Source: Myxococcota bacterium
Lineage (GTDB): Bacteria > Myxococcota_A > UBA796 > JAFGLY01
Length of the DNA stretch: 64,000 nt
Assembly: GCA_024276675.1 (NCBI GenBank)
Contig: JAJRWT010000029.1
Coordinates: forward strand, 62,001-126,000
Direction: 5' to 3'
Made by a program: the position numbers and the translations under genes. The notes beneath the pieces are model-generated. The model worked only from the letters and a program-made list of their open reading frames with translations. It was not told the DNA's origin and did no database searches. Of the stretch, positions 55,581 to 64,000 are shown piece after piece. Every line of letters begins with the position of its first letter. Position 1 is the stretch's first letter.

Positions 55581-55761
55581 CATTATCAAGTTCCCGTCCG
55601 GAAAGTGCGGACCGAGCAGGAGCGAGTCGCTTTCGAGCCAGGTGCGTTCGGGCAACCCGCCGGAATAGCATCGCTATTTCAAGCGGTTGCCCGGGCGTGC
55701 CTGGCGAAGGAATGGGCCGCTCCTGCGATGGGAGCAGTTTCCGGATGGGAACTATCAAATG
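55581..55761. repeat. R2: 181-base imperfect palindrome
   Basis: Left bases 55581-55670 and right bases 55672-55761 (reverse-complemented) align without gaps over 90 positions with about 58 identities. The best blocks are TTCCCGTCCG/TTCCCATCCG, GCAGGAGCG and GGCAACC; the centre is AATAGC-ATC-GCTATT. Several mismatches would be G-U pairs in RNA. Related single arms lie at 45277-45316 and 46008-46050. It lies between two divergent lipoprotein genes. Confidence 0.85.
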
Positions 55762-55865
55762 TACGAAGGTCACTTCCCCTGGAAGCCCAGACAAACAGGA
55801 TGGCGACGTGCCCCGATTCACACGGGCAGTTGACAGCAGCGCACAGCAGGGAACATAATCCAGAA

Positions 55866-57227
55866 ATGCCAATTCTGCTGCTTTCCTGCATCGTTTTCCT
55901 TCCTGCCTGCGCTCCCGGGGGGCAGGCCCGCCTGGATGATCTCGGGGATCTCAGCGGCGCTGACACCCAGGTGGACAGCGCCTCCCCCACCGAAGCAGGG
56001 TCGATGGACGTAGAGCTGGAAAGAATAGGGGATGCCTGGCAGCAACCCGGGTACGACATCTACGAACTGCCGGCGGACATGCCAACACTGAGCATCGAAA
56101 TCGAGGCCGAGGCCATGGCTCGCCTGGATGCCGACCCATTCTCGGCGCCGGACGAACGTGGCTACTTCGTGGACGACGAGGGCAAACGCCACGAAGTAGA
56201 CCTGAACTACCGGGGAGCCTACCAGTTCCTCAACGTGATGACCTACTACGACCTGCGCAACTGGAAGGTCAAGTTCGACGAAGGCGACCTGTACCGGGAT
56301 CGCCGGGAATGGAACTTCAACTATGAGCCCTACTTCACTCAGAAGCTCGCCTACGACCTGTTCCGTTTCGCGGGAGTCGGCGTTCCGGGCCCCCAGCACG
56401 TGGTGCTGATGCTCAACGGGGAATACCAGGGCATGTACCTTCAATACGAAGATCCCGACAACAAAAACTGGCTCCGTGACCAGTTCGGGGACGACGATGG
56501 CGACCTGTACAAGGGAGCCTACGACATCCCCGGCGAAACCCAGTGCTTCGCGGACCTCACCTGGCTGGGACCGGAAGATTCCGACTACTACTGCCACTAC
56601 AACAAGAAGACCAATCTCGACGAGGCATCTGGCGACTACAGCGTCCTGCGCGACTTCATCCAGGAGCTGAACGACATCTCCGACGATGACTTCCCCGCCT
56701 GGCTCGAAGCCAACGTGGACGTGGAGCGCCTTCGCTCCTACCTCGTGGTCTCAAACTTCATCTCCAACTGGGACTCATACCCCCAGCGTCCCAAGAACTA
56801 CTGGCTGTACCAGGACCTGCGCGCCCAACGCATGGTGTACATACCCTGGGATCTGGACAACACCTTCGATCCCTGGGTGGACGGCACCTACAACCAGATG
56901 GGTACCACCGTCTCGGTACTCTACGACCTGCTGAAAAACGAATACATAGCACCCAACGACGGCGAGGGAACCGAACGCCCCCTGGTGCGTCGCATGATGT
57001 CCATGGATGGGCAGACGGAAGCCTACCTGGAGCGATACCGGGAGCTTTCAGTGAGCATTCTTTCTGAAGATTATCTCCTGGAACGTCTGGACGCCCTGAG
57101 CACAATTGTCGAACCAGAGATCTCCGGCACCGACATGGCCAGGTTGAGTTCCAACAACGACACCCTGACAACTTTCGTGCAGCAAAGAACCGCGGCGGTG
57201 GAGGCCGAACTCGCGACACTTCCCTGA
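55866..57227 (+). CDS. CotH-family kinase-like lipoprotein
   Basis: The ATG at 55866 starts a signal peptide ending in LPAC; the frame is open further upstream, but that portion runs through the R2 palindrome. The product is 453 residues. CotH features are visible: WKVKFDEGDLY, EWNFNYEPYFTQKLAYDLFRFAGV, HVVLMLNGEYQGMYLQYE, SFISNWDSYPQ-like NFISNWDSYPQRPKNYWLYQD, and the metal-binding-like MVYIPWDLDNTFDPW. CotH proteins are atypical kinases in spore coats and appear on the surface of many bacteria; whether this one is active is unknown. A Ser/Asp linker follows the lipid anchor. Confidence 0.85.
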   Translation: MPILLLSCIVFLPACAPGGQARLDDLGDLSGADTQVDSASPTEAGSMDVELERIGDAWQQPGYDIYELPADMPTLSIEIEAEAMARLDADPFSAPDERGYFVDDEGKRHEVDLNYRGAYQFLNVMTYYDLRNWKVKFDEGDLYRDRREWNFNYEPYFTQKLAYDLFRFAGVGVPGPQHVVLMLNGEYQGMYLQYEDPDNKNWLRDQFGDDDGDLYKGAYDIPGETQCFADLTWLGPEDSDYYCHYNKKTNLDEASGDYSVLRDFIQELNDISDDDFPAWLEANVDVERLRSYLVVSNFISNWDSYPQRPKNYWLYQDLRAQRMVYIPWDLDNTFDPWVDGTYNQMGTTVSVLYDLLKNEYIAPNDGEGTERPLVRRMMSMDGQTEAYLERYRELSVSILSEDYLLERLDALSTIVEPEISGTDMARLSSNNDTLTTFVQQRTAAVEAELATLP

Positions 57228-57266
57228 AACTGGTCTCCACAGGGAAAGACCACATGGAAGGGCGAA

Positions 57267-59081
57267 TCAGGCGCGTGAATCCCCCCGAAGCCTCGCCACC
57301 TCGAGAATGAGCACACGCAGCTCCCCGGCCCTGTGGACCGACAGGATCTCCCCGCCGTAGCGACTATCGTAGATCTCCCGGTAGGCCTGACCGACCCGGG
57401 GACCCCATTCGCCCGGCAGCGACTGGACGATGCTGGACTCGTCCACGGCAGATGGTGGGAGGCCCGTGGCCAACGACACCGCCCGGCGCAAGGCACGCTC
57501 CAACACCCTGGCCCGTTCCCGTGGATCCCCGGGCAGCTTTCCGACGAGAAGCCGTAGCTCACGCCGCCGAGCCATGCGCTCCTTGTCGCGACCGTTCCAG
57601 GCTCCAAGGCCCCAGCGTAGCACCAACGAAAGCAACAGCCCAAGCCCCGCCAGCATGAGCACGAGAGTCCAGTCCAGTCCCAACAGCCAACCCCACACCA
57701 TGCCCAACCAGGCCGGAAGCTGTTGGGCCAGTGGCCTGGCCTGGGCAAGCCCGGTGTCCACCGATTCCGAAAAGGAGACCATCTGAGAGGCGTTGGACTG
57801 GCTGCCCGGCGTAACGTGTAGTGTCCCCAGGTCCAGTTCCTTCTCCACGTACCTGGCCCCGACGGGATCGAACCACGAAAAGCGGAGCGGCGGCAGGGCG
57901 ATATCCCCTTCCCGCAGGGGTACAATCGCTCTCCGAAGGGTCGCACTGGCAGAAAAACGACCGTCCTCGATGCTCTCGTGGACCTGGGGCAGGTCGTCAT
58001 AGCTGCGCAGAAGGGACTCGGTGCTCGTCCCTTCCTGCCGAGGAAAAGGGGGTAGTTGCAAACCTGCCAGGGTGGCGTCACCCTGGAGGTTGACGGTCAC
58101 CGTGACGGAGCCCCCCAGGGGCACTTCGCGTTCAGACAGGGAGGCCTTGACCTGGAAACGACCCACCAATCCCGAAAAACCAGAAGGTCGATCCTCCTGG
58201 GGCAATGGAAGGACCAGGGCTCCAATGGGGCTGCTGGAAAGCAGGTCGGTGGAAGCGCCCGCCAGGGCATCACGCGCCGCCCGGCGGCCAGGTCCCGGCA
58301 CGGCAGCGCTTGAAGCGCTCCCCCGGGAGTAGCGCACCAGCATGTCAGCACTGGAGACCCCAACCTGGGCCTGGCCACCATCGCCCACCGCGCCCATTAC
58401 CAACAGAGGAAGGTAGATTTCCTTGACCCGGTACAACAAGCCACTCCGGCTCACCTGGTACTCCCGCTGGGAAAGACCCGCCAGGGGTTCTTCCACCAGG
58501 CCCTGAAGTCGGGGAGCGGTCCACCGGGCATCCAACAAGCTGCCACGATGGGTGAGCGTGAGTCTGAATACGAGCGTCTCGCCCCGCCAGAGCCTGGCGC
58601 GGCTTTCGGAGCCCACGACCGGGGAGAGAGCCGCGGCCCTGAGCAGGGCGGCATCCAGACGCCCGGCACCGCCCTGCGGGTTGGAACGGGGAACAATCTC
58701 CAGTTCCACGGCGCCGGCCGTAACTACTCGCCCCGCCAGGGGCAGCACAACCGGACCGACTTGTGCCGTTCCGGTCTGCATGGCGGTCAGGGTGTAGTTG
58801 AAGGTCAGGACGCGCTGCCGGCCGGCTCCGCCGGAACGGTCCATGCCAACATAGTCGATGCGCAGATGCTGCGAAACGGGAATCAACGGCGTTTCGCCAG
58901 GTACAGCACCCCATATCAGCAGATGCAGACCGCTGGTCTGCCCCAACTCCACCATATCTGACTCCAGCCGGAGTTGGGCACGCTGCGCCAGGGCAGGATG
59001 GGAGAACAGGCACAGAAACACCAGGCACAACAAGCCTGGAACATGCCGCCCTGGGGCAACCCTGCTCGTGGCGTACTGCAT
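57267..59081 (-). CDS. batD: BatD-like protein (oxygen tolerance)
   Basis: The 604-residue protein has a signal peptide (LLCLVFLCLFSHPALAQ) and BatD-type beta domains: LRLESDMVELGQTSGLHLLIWG at the start, then DRPSGFSGLVGRFQVKASLSEREVPLGGSVTVTVNLQGDATLAGLQLP. A transmembrane helix at about 460-490 (LDWTLVLMLAGLGLLLSLVLRW) precedes a cytoplasmic helical tail (~110 residues) with RERARVLERALRRAVSLATGLP. BatD is the large extracytoplasmic component of the Bat operon, linked to aerotolerance and envelope stress. Its ATG follows directly on the stop of the BatB-BatC gene, so the genes are co-transcribed. Confidence 0.87.
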   Translation of the reverse strand: MQYATSRVAPGRHVPGLLCLVFLCLFSHPALAQRAQLRLESDMVELGQTSGLHLLIWGAVPGETPLIPVSQHLRIDYVGMDRSGGAGRQRVLTFNYTLTAMQTGTAQVGPVVLPLAGRVVTAGAVELEIVPRSNPQGGAGRLDAALLRAAALSPVVGSESRARLWRGETLVFRLTLTHRGSLLDARWTAPRLQGLVEEPLAGLSQREYQVSRSGLLYRVKEIYLPLLVMGAVGDGGQAQVGVSSADMLVRYSRGSASSAAVPGPGRRAARDALAGASTDLLSSSPIGALVLPLPQEDRPSGFSGLVGRFQVKASLSEREVPLGGSVTVTVNLQGDATLAGLQLPPFPRQEGTSTESLLRSYDDLPQVHESIEDGRFSASATLRRAIVPLREGDIALPPLRFSWFDPVGARYVEKELDLGTLHVTPGSQSNASQMVSFSESVDTGLAQARPLAQQLPAWLGMVWGWLLGLDWTLVLMLAGLGLLLSLVLRWGLGAWNGRDKERMARRRELRLLVGKLPGDPRERARVLERALRRAVSLATGLPPSAVDESSIVQSLPGEWGPRVGQAYREIYDSRYGGEILSVHRAGELRVLILEVARLRGDSRA

Positions 59082-60851
59082 CTACCAATCCTGCGCGGCA
59101 GGTGTCTCACCGACCGGTTCCAGCTCAATCACGGGAGTTCCCTCGGGTACCGAGTTCAAAAGCATGGCGGCCTGTTGGCGGCTGATTCCAAAGCCGGCGG
59201 ATTCTGGAACACCATCATCACCATGCCGGCCGGATTCGGCACTTCCTTCCGCGAAAACAGAGGGCAGACCAATGGTGGGCCGTACTTTTTCAGGAGAACT
59301 GGCAGGAGTGGGAGCTTCAGTGTCGGCACCCGAAGCAGCGGCTGCGGAGTTGCCGGAGCCGGAGCCATCCCGGGGAGAGGTTCCAGTTGCCGAGCCCTGG
59401 GATTGTTCTTCTTCATCGCCACCGGGACCAGCACCGGAAGACCCATGGAGGGCTTCTCGAGTTCTGGCCGCCAGTTCCTGTGCCACGGCGTAGGCGTCTT
59501 CACAAGCTTCGTAGAAGCCCTCCTTCAAATCGCAAGCGGCCTGGAAATGGGCCAGGGCGTCGGTGAGACGACGAGCCTGGTAGGCGGCATGCCCCATGTC
59601 ATAGAGAGCCAGGGCCTGGTAGGGATCACCCCCTCGGGCCTTGGCCGCCCAGACGAACTCGGCCTCGCTGAAACGGCCAGCGTCGAAGAGAGTGCGCCCG
59701 GCCTCGAACACAGAATCGTGAGCACGCCAGCCCGTGAAAGTGGTTGGTTCAAGTTGAGATGGCGCCTGTCCCAGTTGAAGGGGAAGACCCGCTGTACCGG
59801 CCATGGAGCTGGCAATGGAGGCCAACAGGCCAGACAACGCCAATACCACGACACGCAGGGCCATGGCCCGTGGTTTTCCGTGACGGAGCCCCCAGGTGGC
59901 CAGCATCATGAGCAGCAGCCCCAGGGCCAGCGGCCACTGGAAACGCTCGTCCCACACCCGTTCACGCCTCTTGCCCAGGGTTCCTCTCTGGAGCTTCGCC
60001 CGAATCTCGTCCCGCACCAGCATTGCCATGTCGTTGCCGGAGGGCACGGAAGGAACATAGGCTCCATGCCCCTCCCGGGCAATTTCCTGCAATAGTTGCG
60101 CATCCAGGCGGCTGTGGACGATGGCCCCGGCGGAGTCCTTCTTCAGTGTACCGTCTGGAAGGGGAATGGCAGCTCCTTCCGCGGTACCCACACCCACGGT
60201 GTAGAGGCGGATCCCGGCCCGGGAGGCACGAGAAGCAGCAGACAATGCCTCTTGTGGCTCGGGGTCTTCTCCGTCGGTGAAGATCACCATGGCCCTGTCC
60301 GCGGGACCCGGTGCCTGGAGCGTGTCCAGGCCCATCTCCATGGCGTTTCCCAGCGAGGTTCCGGCTGTTTTCAGAGTCTCGCCGGACAACTGTGGCAACA
60401 CGGCCTCCAGGAGCGAATGATCCGTGGTCAGAGGCATACGAAGGTAGGCGGCTCCGGCGAACACCACCAGGCCGATCCGATCTCCCTTCAACAAGGGAAG
60501 AAGGTCCCTGATCTCGCGTCGAGCTCGTTCCAGCCGATCAGGAGCGATGTCCTGCGCGGACATGCTGGTGGAGACATCCAGGAGCAGAAGTATTTCGAGC
60601 CCTTTTCTTTCCAGCTCTTCCCAATGGTACCCGCTTCGGGGTTGGGAAAGAGCGAATACCATGCAAGCCATTCCCAGGACCAGGAGCAGCACACGCAACA
60701 AACGCGCGAGCAACAGCCTGCGCAGCTCCGCGACTCCGGGAATCAGCTTGTTGACGGCTACGTACCGACGCCAACACCAGAAGAACGAAATCGCTGCAAG
60801 CGGAACCAGTGAAGCGAGAAGCAACAGGTATCGAGGAGCGCCCAGGGTCAC
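59082..60851 (-). CDS. BatB-BatC fusion: VWA-domain membrane protein with TPR region
   Basis: The 589-residue protein starts with GTG at 60851, overlapping the BatA stop (GTGA). Two membrane helices flank the N-terminal part (LLLLASLVPLAAISFFW, LLLVLGMACMVFAL). The VWA domain at ~85-280 has the MIDAS motif DVSTSMSAQD and TDGEDPEP. Another membrane helix (~310-330) and a hydrophobic segment at ~340 follow. Residues ~390-470 look like TPR helices (AGRTLFDAGRFSEAEFVWAAKA, DPYQALALYDMGHAAYQARRLTDALAHFQAACD), as in BatC. The C-terminal ~110 residues are Gly/Ser/Pro/Glu-rich. BatB and BatC are separate genes in many Bacteroidetes. Confidence 0.87.
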   Translation of the reverse strand: MTLGAPRYLLLLASLVPLAAISFFWCWRRYVAVNKLIPGVAELRRLLLARLLRVLLLVLGMACMVFALSQPRSGYHWEELERKGLEILLLLDVSTSMSAQDIAPDRLERARREIRDLLPLLKGDRIGLVVFAGAAYLRMPLTTDHSLLEAVLPQLSGETLKTAGTSLGNAMEMGLDTLQAPGPADRAMVIFTDGEDPEPQEALSAASRASRAGIRLYTVGVGTAEGAAIPLPDGTLKKDSAGAIVHSRLDAQLLQEIAREGHGAYVPSVPSGNDMAMLVRDEIRAKLQRGTLGKRRERVWDERFQWPLALGLLLMMLATWGLRHGKPRAMALRVVVLALSGLLASIASSMAGTAGLPLQLGQAPSQLEPTTFTGWRAHDSVFEAGRTLFDAGRFSEAEFVWAAKARGGDPYQALALYDMGHAAYQARRLTDALAHFQAACDLKEGFYEACEDAYAVAQELAARTREALHGSSGAGPGGDEEEQSQGSATGTSPRDGSGSGNSAAAASGADTEAPTPASSPEKVRPTIGLPSVFAEGSAESGRHGDDGVPESAGFGISRQQAAMLLNSVPEGTPVIELEPVGETPAAQDW

Positions 60852-61831
60852 GGCAGCCTCCGCAGGATCGTCGAATCCAGGAGCAGGCTGGCCATGGAAA
60901 AGAGCAGGGCCGCCAGCAGCCAGGGTTGGTATCGCTCGTCCCGTTGCTGGTACACCTTGACCTCGGTCTCCGTGGTTTCTATCTGGTCGATGGTTCGGTA
61001 GACCCGCTCCAGGGTATCGGTGTTCCTGGCACGAAAGTACTGCCCCCCTGTCAACTCGGCAATCTCCCGAAGCGTGGACTCGTCCAGCTCGCCACGGGCC
61101 GGTGCTGCGACCCCAGCGGGATCATCTCTTCTCGGGGCTCCGACTCCGATGGTGTAGACCCTCACACCCAGCGCCCCCGCGGCCCTGGCGGCCTGCTGGG
61201 GACTCAGGGTACCGCTGTTGCTACGCCCATCGGTCAGCAGGATCACGATCTTCCCGGGAGCGTCCACATGGATGAAGCGCCTGGCCGCCACCGCCAGGGC
61301 ATCTCCCAGGGCCGTGGACCTCTTGCCCGCCATGCCGATTTCCACCTGCCGGAGAAACTCCACCAGGGCACGATGGTCCAGGGTTGGCGGAACCAGGTTG
61401 AACGCCTCTTCGCCGAACAGCAGCAGGCCGATGCGGTCATGGAAGCGGCCTTGCACGAAGCGGGCCATCACCGATCTGGCCACATCCAGCCTGCTTACGT
61501 CTTTTCCGTCTTTCTGGAAGTCCATGGATCTCATGGATCCCGACACATCCAGAGCCATGATTATGTCTATGCCTTCGGACTTGATCACGGTCTCCTGCTG
61601 CGTGAGCACGGGCCTGGCCAGGGCGATCACGGCCAACACCATGCCCAGACCCAACATAGAATCGGGCAACCACGAGAGCAGGCGCCTCAAAGATCTGAAG
61701 GTTGTGTCTTGCTCAAGAAGCTCAAAGGAAGAAAAGCGCAAACGCGGCCGGCACCTGTTCTTCCACCATATGCAGAGCGGAACCAGGGGTAGCAGAAGCA
61801 GGACCCACGCACTGAGCCACTCATGGACCAT
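60848..61831 (-). CDS. batA: BatA: VWA-domain membrane protein
   Basis: The ATG at 61831 is preceded by GGGAG seven bases upstream and overlaps the previous gene by 11 bases, giving 327 residues. Membrane helices lie at ~8-22 (WVLLLLPLVPLCIWW), ~58-72 (MLGLGMVLAVIALARP) and at the C-terminus (~303-320). The VWA domain spans ~85-290, with MIDAS residues in MALDVSGSMRSMDF and TDGRSNSG and further segments RIGLLLFGEEAF and GVRVYTIGVGAP. BatA and BatB form the membrane-bound VWA pair of the operon. Confidence 0.9.
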   Translation of the reverse strand: MVHEWLSAWVLLLLPLVPLCIWWKNRCRPRLRFSSFELLEQDTTFRSLRRLLSWLPDSMLGLGMVLAVIALARPVLTQQETVIKSEGIDIIMALDVSGSMRSMDFQKDGKDVSRLDVARSVMARFVQGRFHDRIGLLLFGEEAFNLVPPTLDHRALVEFLRQVEIGMAGKRSTALGDALAVAARRFIHVDAPGKIVILLTDGRSNSGTLSPQQAARAAGALGVRVYTIGVGAPRRDDPAGVAAPARGELDESTLREIAELTGGQYFRARNTDTLERVYRTIDQIETTETEVKVYQQRDERYQPWLLAALLFSMASLLLDSTILRRLP

Positions 61832-62783
61832 GAGGATCTCCCGAGTCGGCCCCGTGGCCCACGAGCTGCTCCGACCTGGCGGACAACAGGAAAGAGCGAA
61901 AGCTCCCATCGAGCGCGTGCTGGAGTCCGGCCCCTCCCCCGTGTCCGGCATATTTCACCAGGTCCATCGGCTCCAGCAGGGCCGTCGCCTGTTCCACCAG
62001 GGCCGGAGCAAGACCTTCGCCCTGGAGAGCCGCGGTGATCTCCGTAGTACTGCGGGCTCTCGCGGGCCAGCCGTAGGTCTGCTCCAGGTAGCCGCGGAAG
62101 ATCACGGACATCTCCATGGCCCTGTCCAGGTCTCCCAACGAGGCATCCGCCATGAGCGACTCCCAGGCCCGGATGGCCATCACATGGGGGGGCTCCGGTT
62201 CTATCCGGCGGCCGGCCCCGGAGCTGTGCTTGTGGCGAGACCAGAGAATACGAAGCAAGCCGAAAACAAGAACCACGAGAGCAAGTCCCGATAGCCACGG
62301 CCACCAAGACGACAGCCTGGATGAGGGAAGAAGGATACCGTGCAGCCTGGCGCTGGGGCCCTGGACTCCCAGGTCCACGAAAAGTGGAGCAACCTCCAGG
62401 GGAGAGCGGGAACCGTCCTCTTGGATGAGACGTGCAGAGGGCACCTGGATCACGTAGCTGCCCGGCTTTCCCCGGACCATGTACTCCAGGATCTCCTTCG
62501 CCCCACCAACCGTTTCCAGGTCTTCGTGCTTGTTTTCCAGAAGTTCAAAGTCCAGACCCTCGCAGCGCGGAGCCTCGGCCTCGACTTCAAGTTGTGGAGT
62601 GCCGCGGAGCACCAGTCGGACCAGGGCCCGCGGCTGGTCTTCCACGGGCTCCAACGACTGGAACTCCATGCGGACCGATGGCTCGTGCAGCGATTCGGGC
62701 TCCGCTCCGCAGGCCATGATGATGAAAAGCAGCAGCGCCCGGAGAAACACGGGCAGGGCGGTACTGGATGCGCCTGGATTCAT
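61821..62783 (-). CDS. Bat-operon lipoprotein (DUF4381-like)
   Basis: The 320-residue protein starts with ATG and overlaps the DUF58 stop (ATGA). The signal ends in FIIMAC, a lipobox. Residues ~30-155 look like a beta domain (VRMEFQSLEPVEDQPRALVRLVLRG). A transmembrane helix is at ~160-180 (WLSGLALVVLVFGLLRILW), and a cytoplasmic helical domain follows (AIRAWESLMADASLGDLDRAMEMSVIFRGYLEQTYG). This second half matches DUF4381/BatE-neighbour proteins. It may couple MoxR/DUF58 to the VWA proteins. A lipobox together with a later membrane helix is unusual. Confidence 0.8.
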   Translation of the reverse strand: MNPGASSTALPVFLRALLLFIIMACGAEPESLHEPSVRMEFQSLEPVEDQPRALVRLVLRGTPQLEVEAEAPRCEGLDFELLENKHEDLETVGGAKEILEYMVRGKPGSYVIQVPSARLIQEDGSRSPLEVAPLFVDLGVQGPSARLHGILLPSSRLSSWWPWLSGLALVVLVFGLLRILWSRHKHSSGAGRRIEPEPPHVMAIRAWESLMADASLGDLDRAMEMSVIFRGYLEQTYGWPARARSTTEITAALQGEGLAPALVEQATALLEPMDLVKYAGHGGGAGLQHALDGSFRSFLLSARSEQLVGHGADSGDPHGP

Positions 62784-63658
62784 GGGCGCCGTTCCAGTCG
62801 TTCGAAGTGGCTGACAAGGGCGGAAAACGCATCGTATTCCGTTGAAATAGCCGAGGCGCGGACGCCGATTCTCCGTAAGCGCTCCAGCCTTTGCTGGACG
62901 GGTTGTACGACGCGGGTGGAGCGAAAATCGAAGACCTGGGAACGACGGGTCTCGGCGTCTTCCATTTGCATGAGCCCTGCCGGAGGGAGGGTTTCTTCCA
63001 GGGGATCGAAGACCAGGAATACGTGGATCCCATGACGTTGGGCCAGCACTCCGAGAGCCCGGTCCCAGTCACCGTCGTCGATGAAATCCGAGACAAGACA
63101 CAGAACAGTTCGCCTGCGAAGCACCTTCCCAAGGAAGTCGGCCACATGGACCATATCGGTTCCACGCCCCACGGTCCCGTGGGTGAAGACAGAGCGGATC
63201 ACGGACCATGTATGCACCCTGCCGGCTCTTGGTGGGATGTAGGTCCTTACCTGTTCATCAAAGGTCAGCAGGCCCACCCTGTCACGGTTTTTCGTGGCGG
63301 CGTGCGCCAAGGCCGCCCCCACGCGAGCCTGCTGCATGGCCTTGTCGGTAATGCCGTCCAGTCCCCCGGAGCCAAAGCCCAGGGAACCCGAGACGTCCAT
63401 TGCCACGAGGACGGTGAGCTGCCGCTCCTCTTGAAATTCCTTGACGAACGGCTCTCCGGTTCGAGCCGTGACGTTCCAGTCCAGGTTGCGGACATCGTCG
63501 CCGGGCACATAGGGACGAACCTCCTGGAACTCCATGCCCCGCCCGCGAAACGCACTCCGGTAGCTGCCGGCGAAAAGATTGTCCACACGACGCCAGGCCT
63601 GGACCTGCAGGCGCCTGATCTGATGCCTCTCTTTTGCTGAAAGAACCGCTGATTCCAT
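62780..63658 (-). CDS. DUF58-domain protein
   Basis: The ATG at 63658 gives 292 residues; an upstream in-frame codon at 63700 lacks a ribosome-binding site. The protein has DUF58 hallmarks: GSYRSAFRGRGMEFQEVRPYVPGDDVRNLDWNVTARTGEPFVKEFQEER, then a VWA-like part with VAMDVSGSLGFGSG and LVSDFIDDGDW. DUF58 proteins are standard partners of MoxR ATPases and Bat proteins. The gene lies 83 bases after the MoxR stop and four bases overlap the next gene, so all are one operon. Confidence 0.92.
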   Translation of the reverse strand: MESAVLSAKERHQIRRLQVQAWRRVDNLFAGSYRSAFRGRGMEFQEVRPYVPGDDVRNLDWNVTARTGEPFVKEFQEERQLTVLVAMDVSGSLGFGSGGLDGITDKAMQQARVGAALAHAATKNRDRVGLLTFDEQVRTYIPPRAGRVHTWSVIRSVFTHGTVGRGTDMVHVADFLGKVLRRRTVLCLVSDFIDDGDWDRALGVLAQRHGIHVFLVFDPLEETLPPAGLMQMEDAETRRSQVFDFRSTRVVQPVQQRLERLRRIGVRASAISTEYDAFSALVSHFERLERRP

Positions 63659-63741
63659 GCTCCGACACCTCGAGGCCGATGTTCTGGATACAGGCAACAC
63701 TCCTGTTTTCCCGCCTGTTTTCCCACCCTGTCAAGTGATTG

Positions 63742-64000
63742 TCAAGGGATGGGAACATGGTCCAGAATGCGCCGCACCAGTCGTTCAGCGGTGAACTCCG
63801 CAGCCTCGGCTTCGTAGCTCAATATGAGCCTGTGCCGCAGGACCGCTGGGCCAACCGCCTTGACGTCGTCCGGCCCAACCCAGGCTCGCCCGTCAAGCAG
63901 CGCATGAGCGCGGGAAGCAGCGGCCAGGGCCAGAGTGGCCCGCGGGCTGGCTCCGAAATCGATGAGAGGAGCCAGATCCGCCATTCCGAAGGCTTCGGGA
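63742..64000 (-). CDS. MoxR-type AAA+ ATPase, C-terminal end only
   Basis: The frame runs off the right edge, so only about 86 C-terminal residues are seen: EAFGMADLAPLIDFGASPRATLALAAASRAHALLDGR, then WVGPDDVKAVGPAVLRHRLILSYEAEA. These are the sensor-2 Arg (SPRA) region and lid helices of MoxR ATPases, which act as chaperones that assemble VWA-domain complexes such as BatA/BatB. As the first gene of the Bat operon, its promoter lies beyond the window. Confidence 0.9.
   Translation of the reverse strand, partial: PEAFGMADLAPLIDFGASPRATLALAAASRAHALLDGRAWVGPDDVKAVGPAVLRHRLILSYEAEAAEFTAERLVRRILDHVPIP

Overview
The window is GC-rich bacterial DNA (coding third positions are mostly G or C), densely packed with genes on both strands. 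It looks like a Gram-negative member of the Myxococcota or a related former deltaproteobacterial lineage. The reasons are two large MopE-type proteins with Asp/Cys calcium- or metal-binding repeats, a thrombospondin type 3 repeat protein, an RCC1-repeat lipoprotein, many lipoproteins with Asp/Ser/Thr linkers right after the lipobox, and an OmpA-type outer-membrane protein. The taxon is inferred from content; no rRNA or tRNA gene was found.

Layout. 1-4.9 kb holds surface lipoproteins, including a 1076-residue MopE/beta-helix protein. 5.1-10.3 kb is a five-gene minus-strand operon in which every junction overlaps: unknown membrane protein, OmpA-like protein, thrombospondin type 3 protein, isochorismatase-like hydrolase, dual-specificity phosphatase. 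10.5-18.2 kb is mostly housekeeping: ribosomal protein L33, an endonuclease/exonuclease/phosphatase protein, a DRE-TIM aldolase, tRNA-guanine transglycosylase, a pseudokinase-PP2C fusion, a thioredoxin-fold protein and a tRNA nucleotidyltransferase/poly(A) polymerase. 18.2-23.3 kb carries exported proteins and a lipidated sulfatase-fold enzyme. 23.4-26.6 kb holds a long-chain acyl-CoA synthetase, a 51-bp tandem hairpin array and a RAYT-like (REP-associated tyrosine transposase) gene.

26.6-37.8 kb holds an esterase-like lipoprotein, the RCC1 lipoprotein, CinA, a GMC oxidoreductase overlapping a GH5-like glycosidase, a GST/DUF302 fusion and a secreted protein with CAP-like segments. 37.8-42.1 kb is a second giant MopE gene, split by one in-frame amber codon. 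42.5-57.2 kb mixes an M66-like metalloprotease, a polyprenyl synthetase, a Nudix hydrolase, a CAP lipoprotein, an MscS channel, an exported oligoendopeptidase F, an alpha/beta hydrolase beside a ribbon-helix-helix zinc protein, a YadA-head-like lipoprotein, a B12-binding radical SAM protein and a CotH-like lipoprotein. 57.2-64 kb is a Bat (aerotolerance) operon: MoxR ATPase, DUF58, a DUF4381-like lipoprotein, BatA, fused BatB-BatC, BatD.

The most notable non-genic content is three repeat families. R1 has the consensus TAGGAGCCGTCGGGAAAG, with one full inverted pair and partial copies at five other loci. R2 is a long imperfect palindrome at 55.6 kb with related arms at 45.3 and 46.0 kb. R3 is the 51-bp array next to the RAYT gene. 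R1 and R3 carry a GGAG or GTAG tetranucleotide beside potential hairpins, which resembles REP/RAYT systems. Copies of R1 and R2 supply the stop codons of at least three genes.
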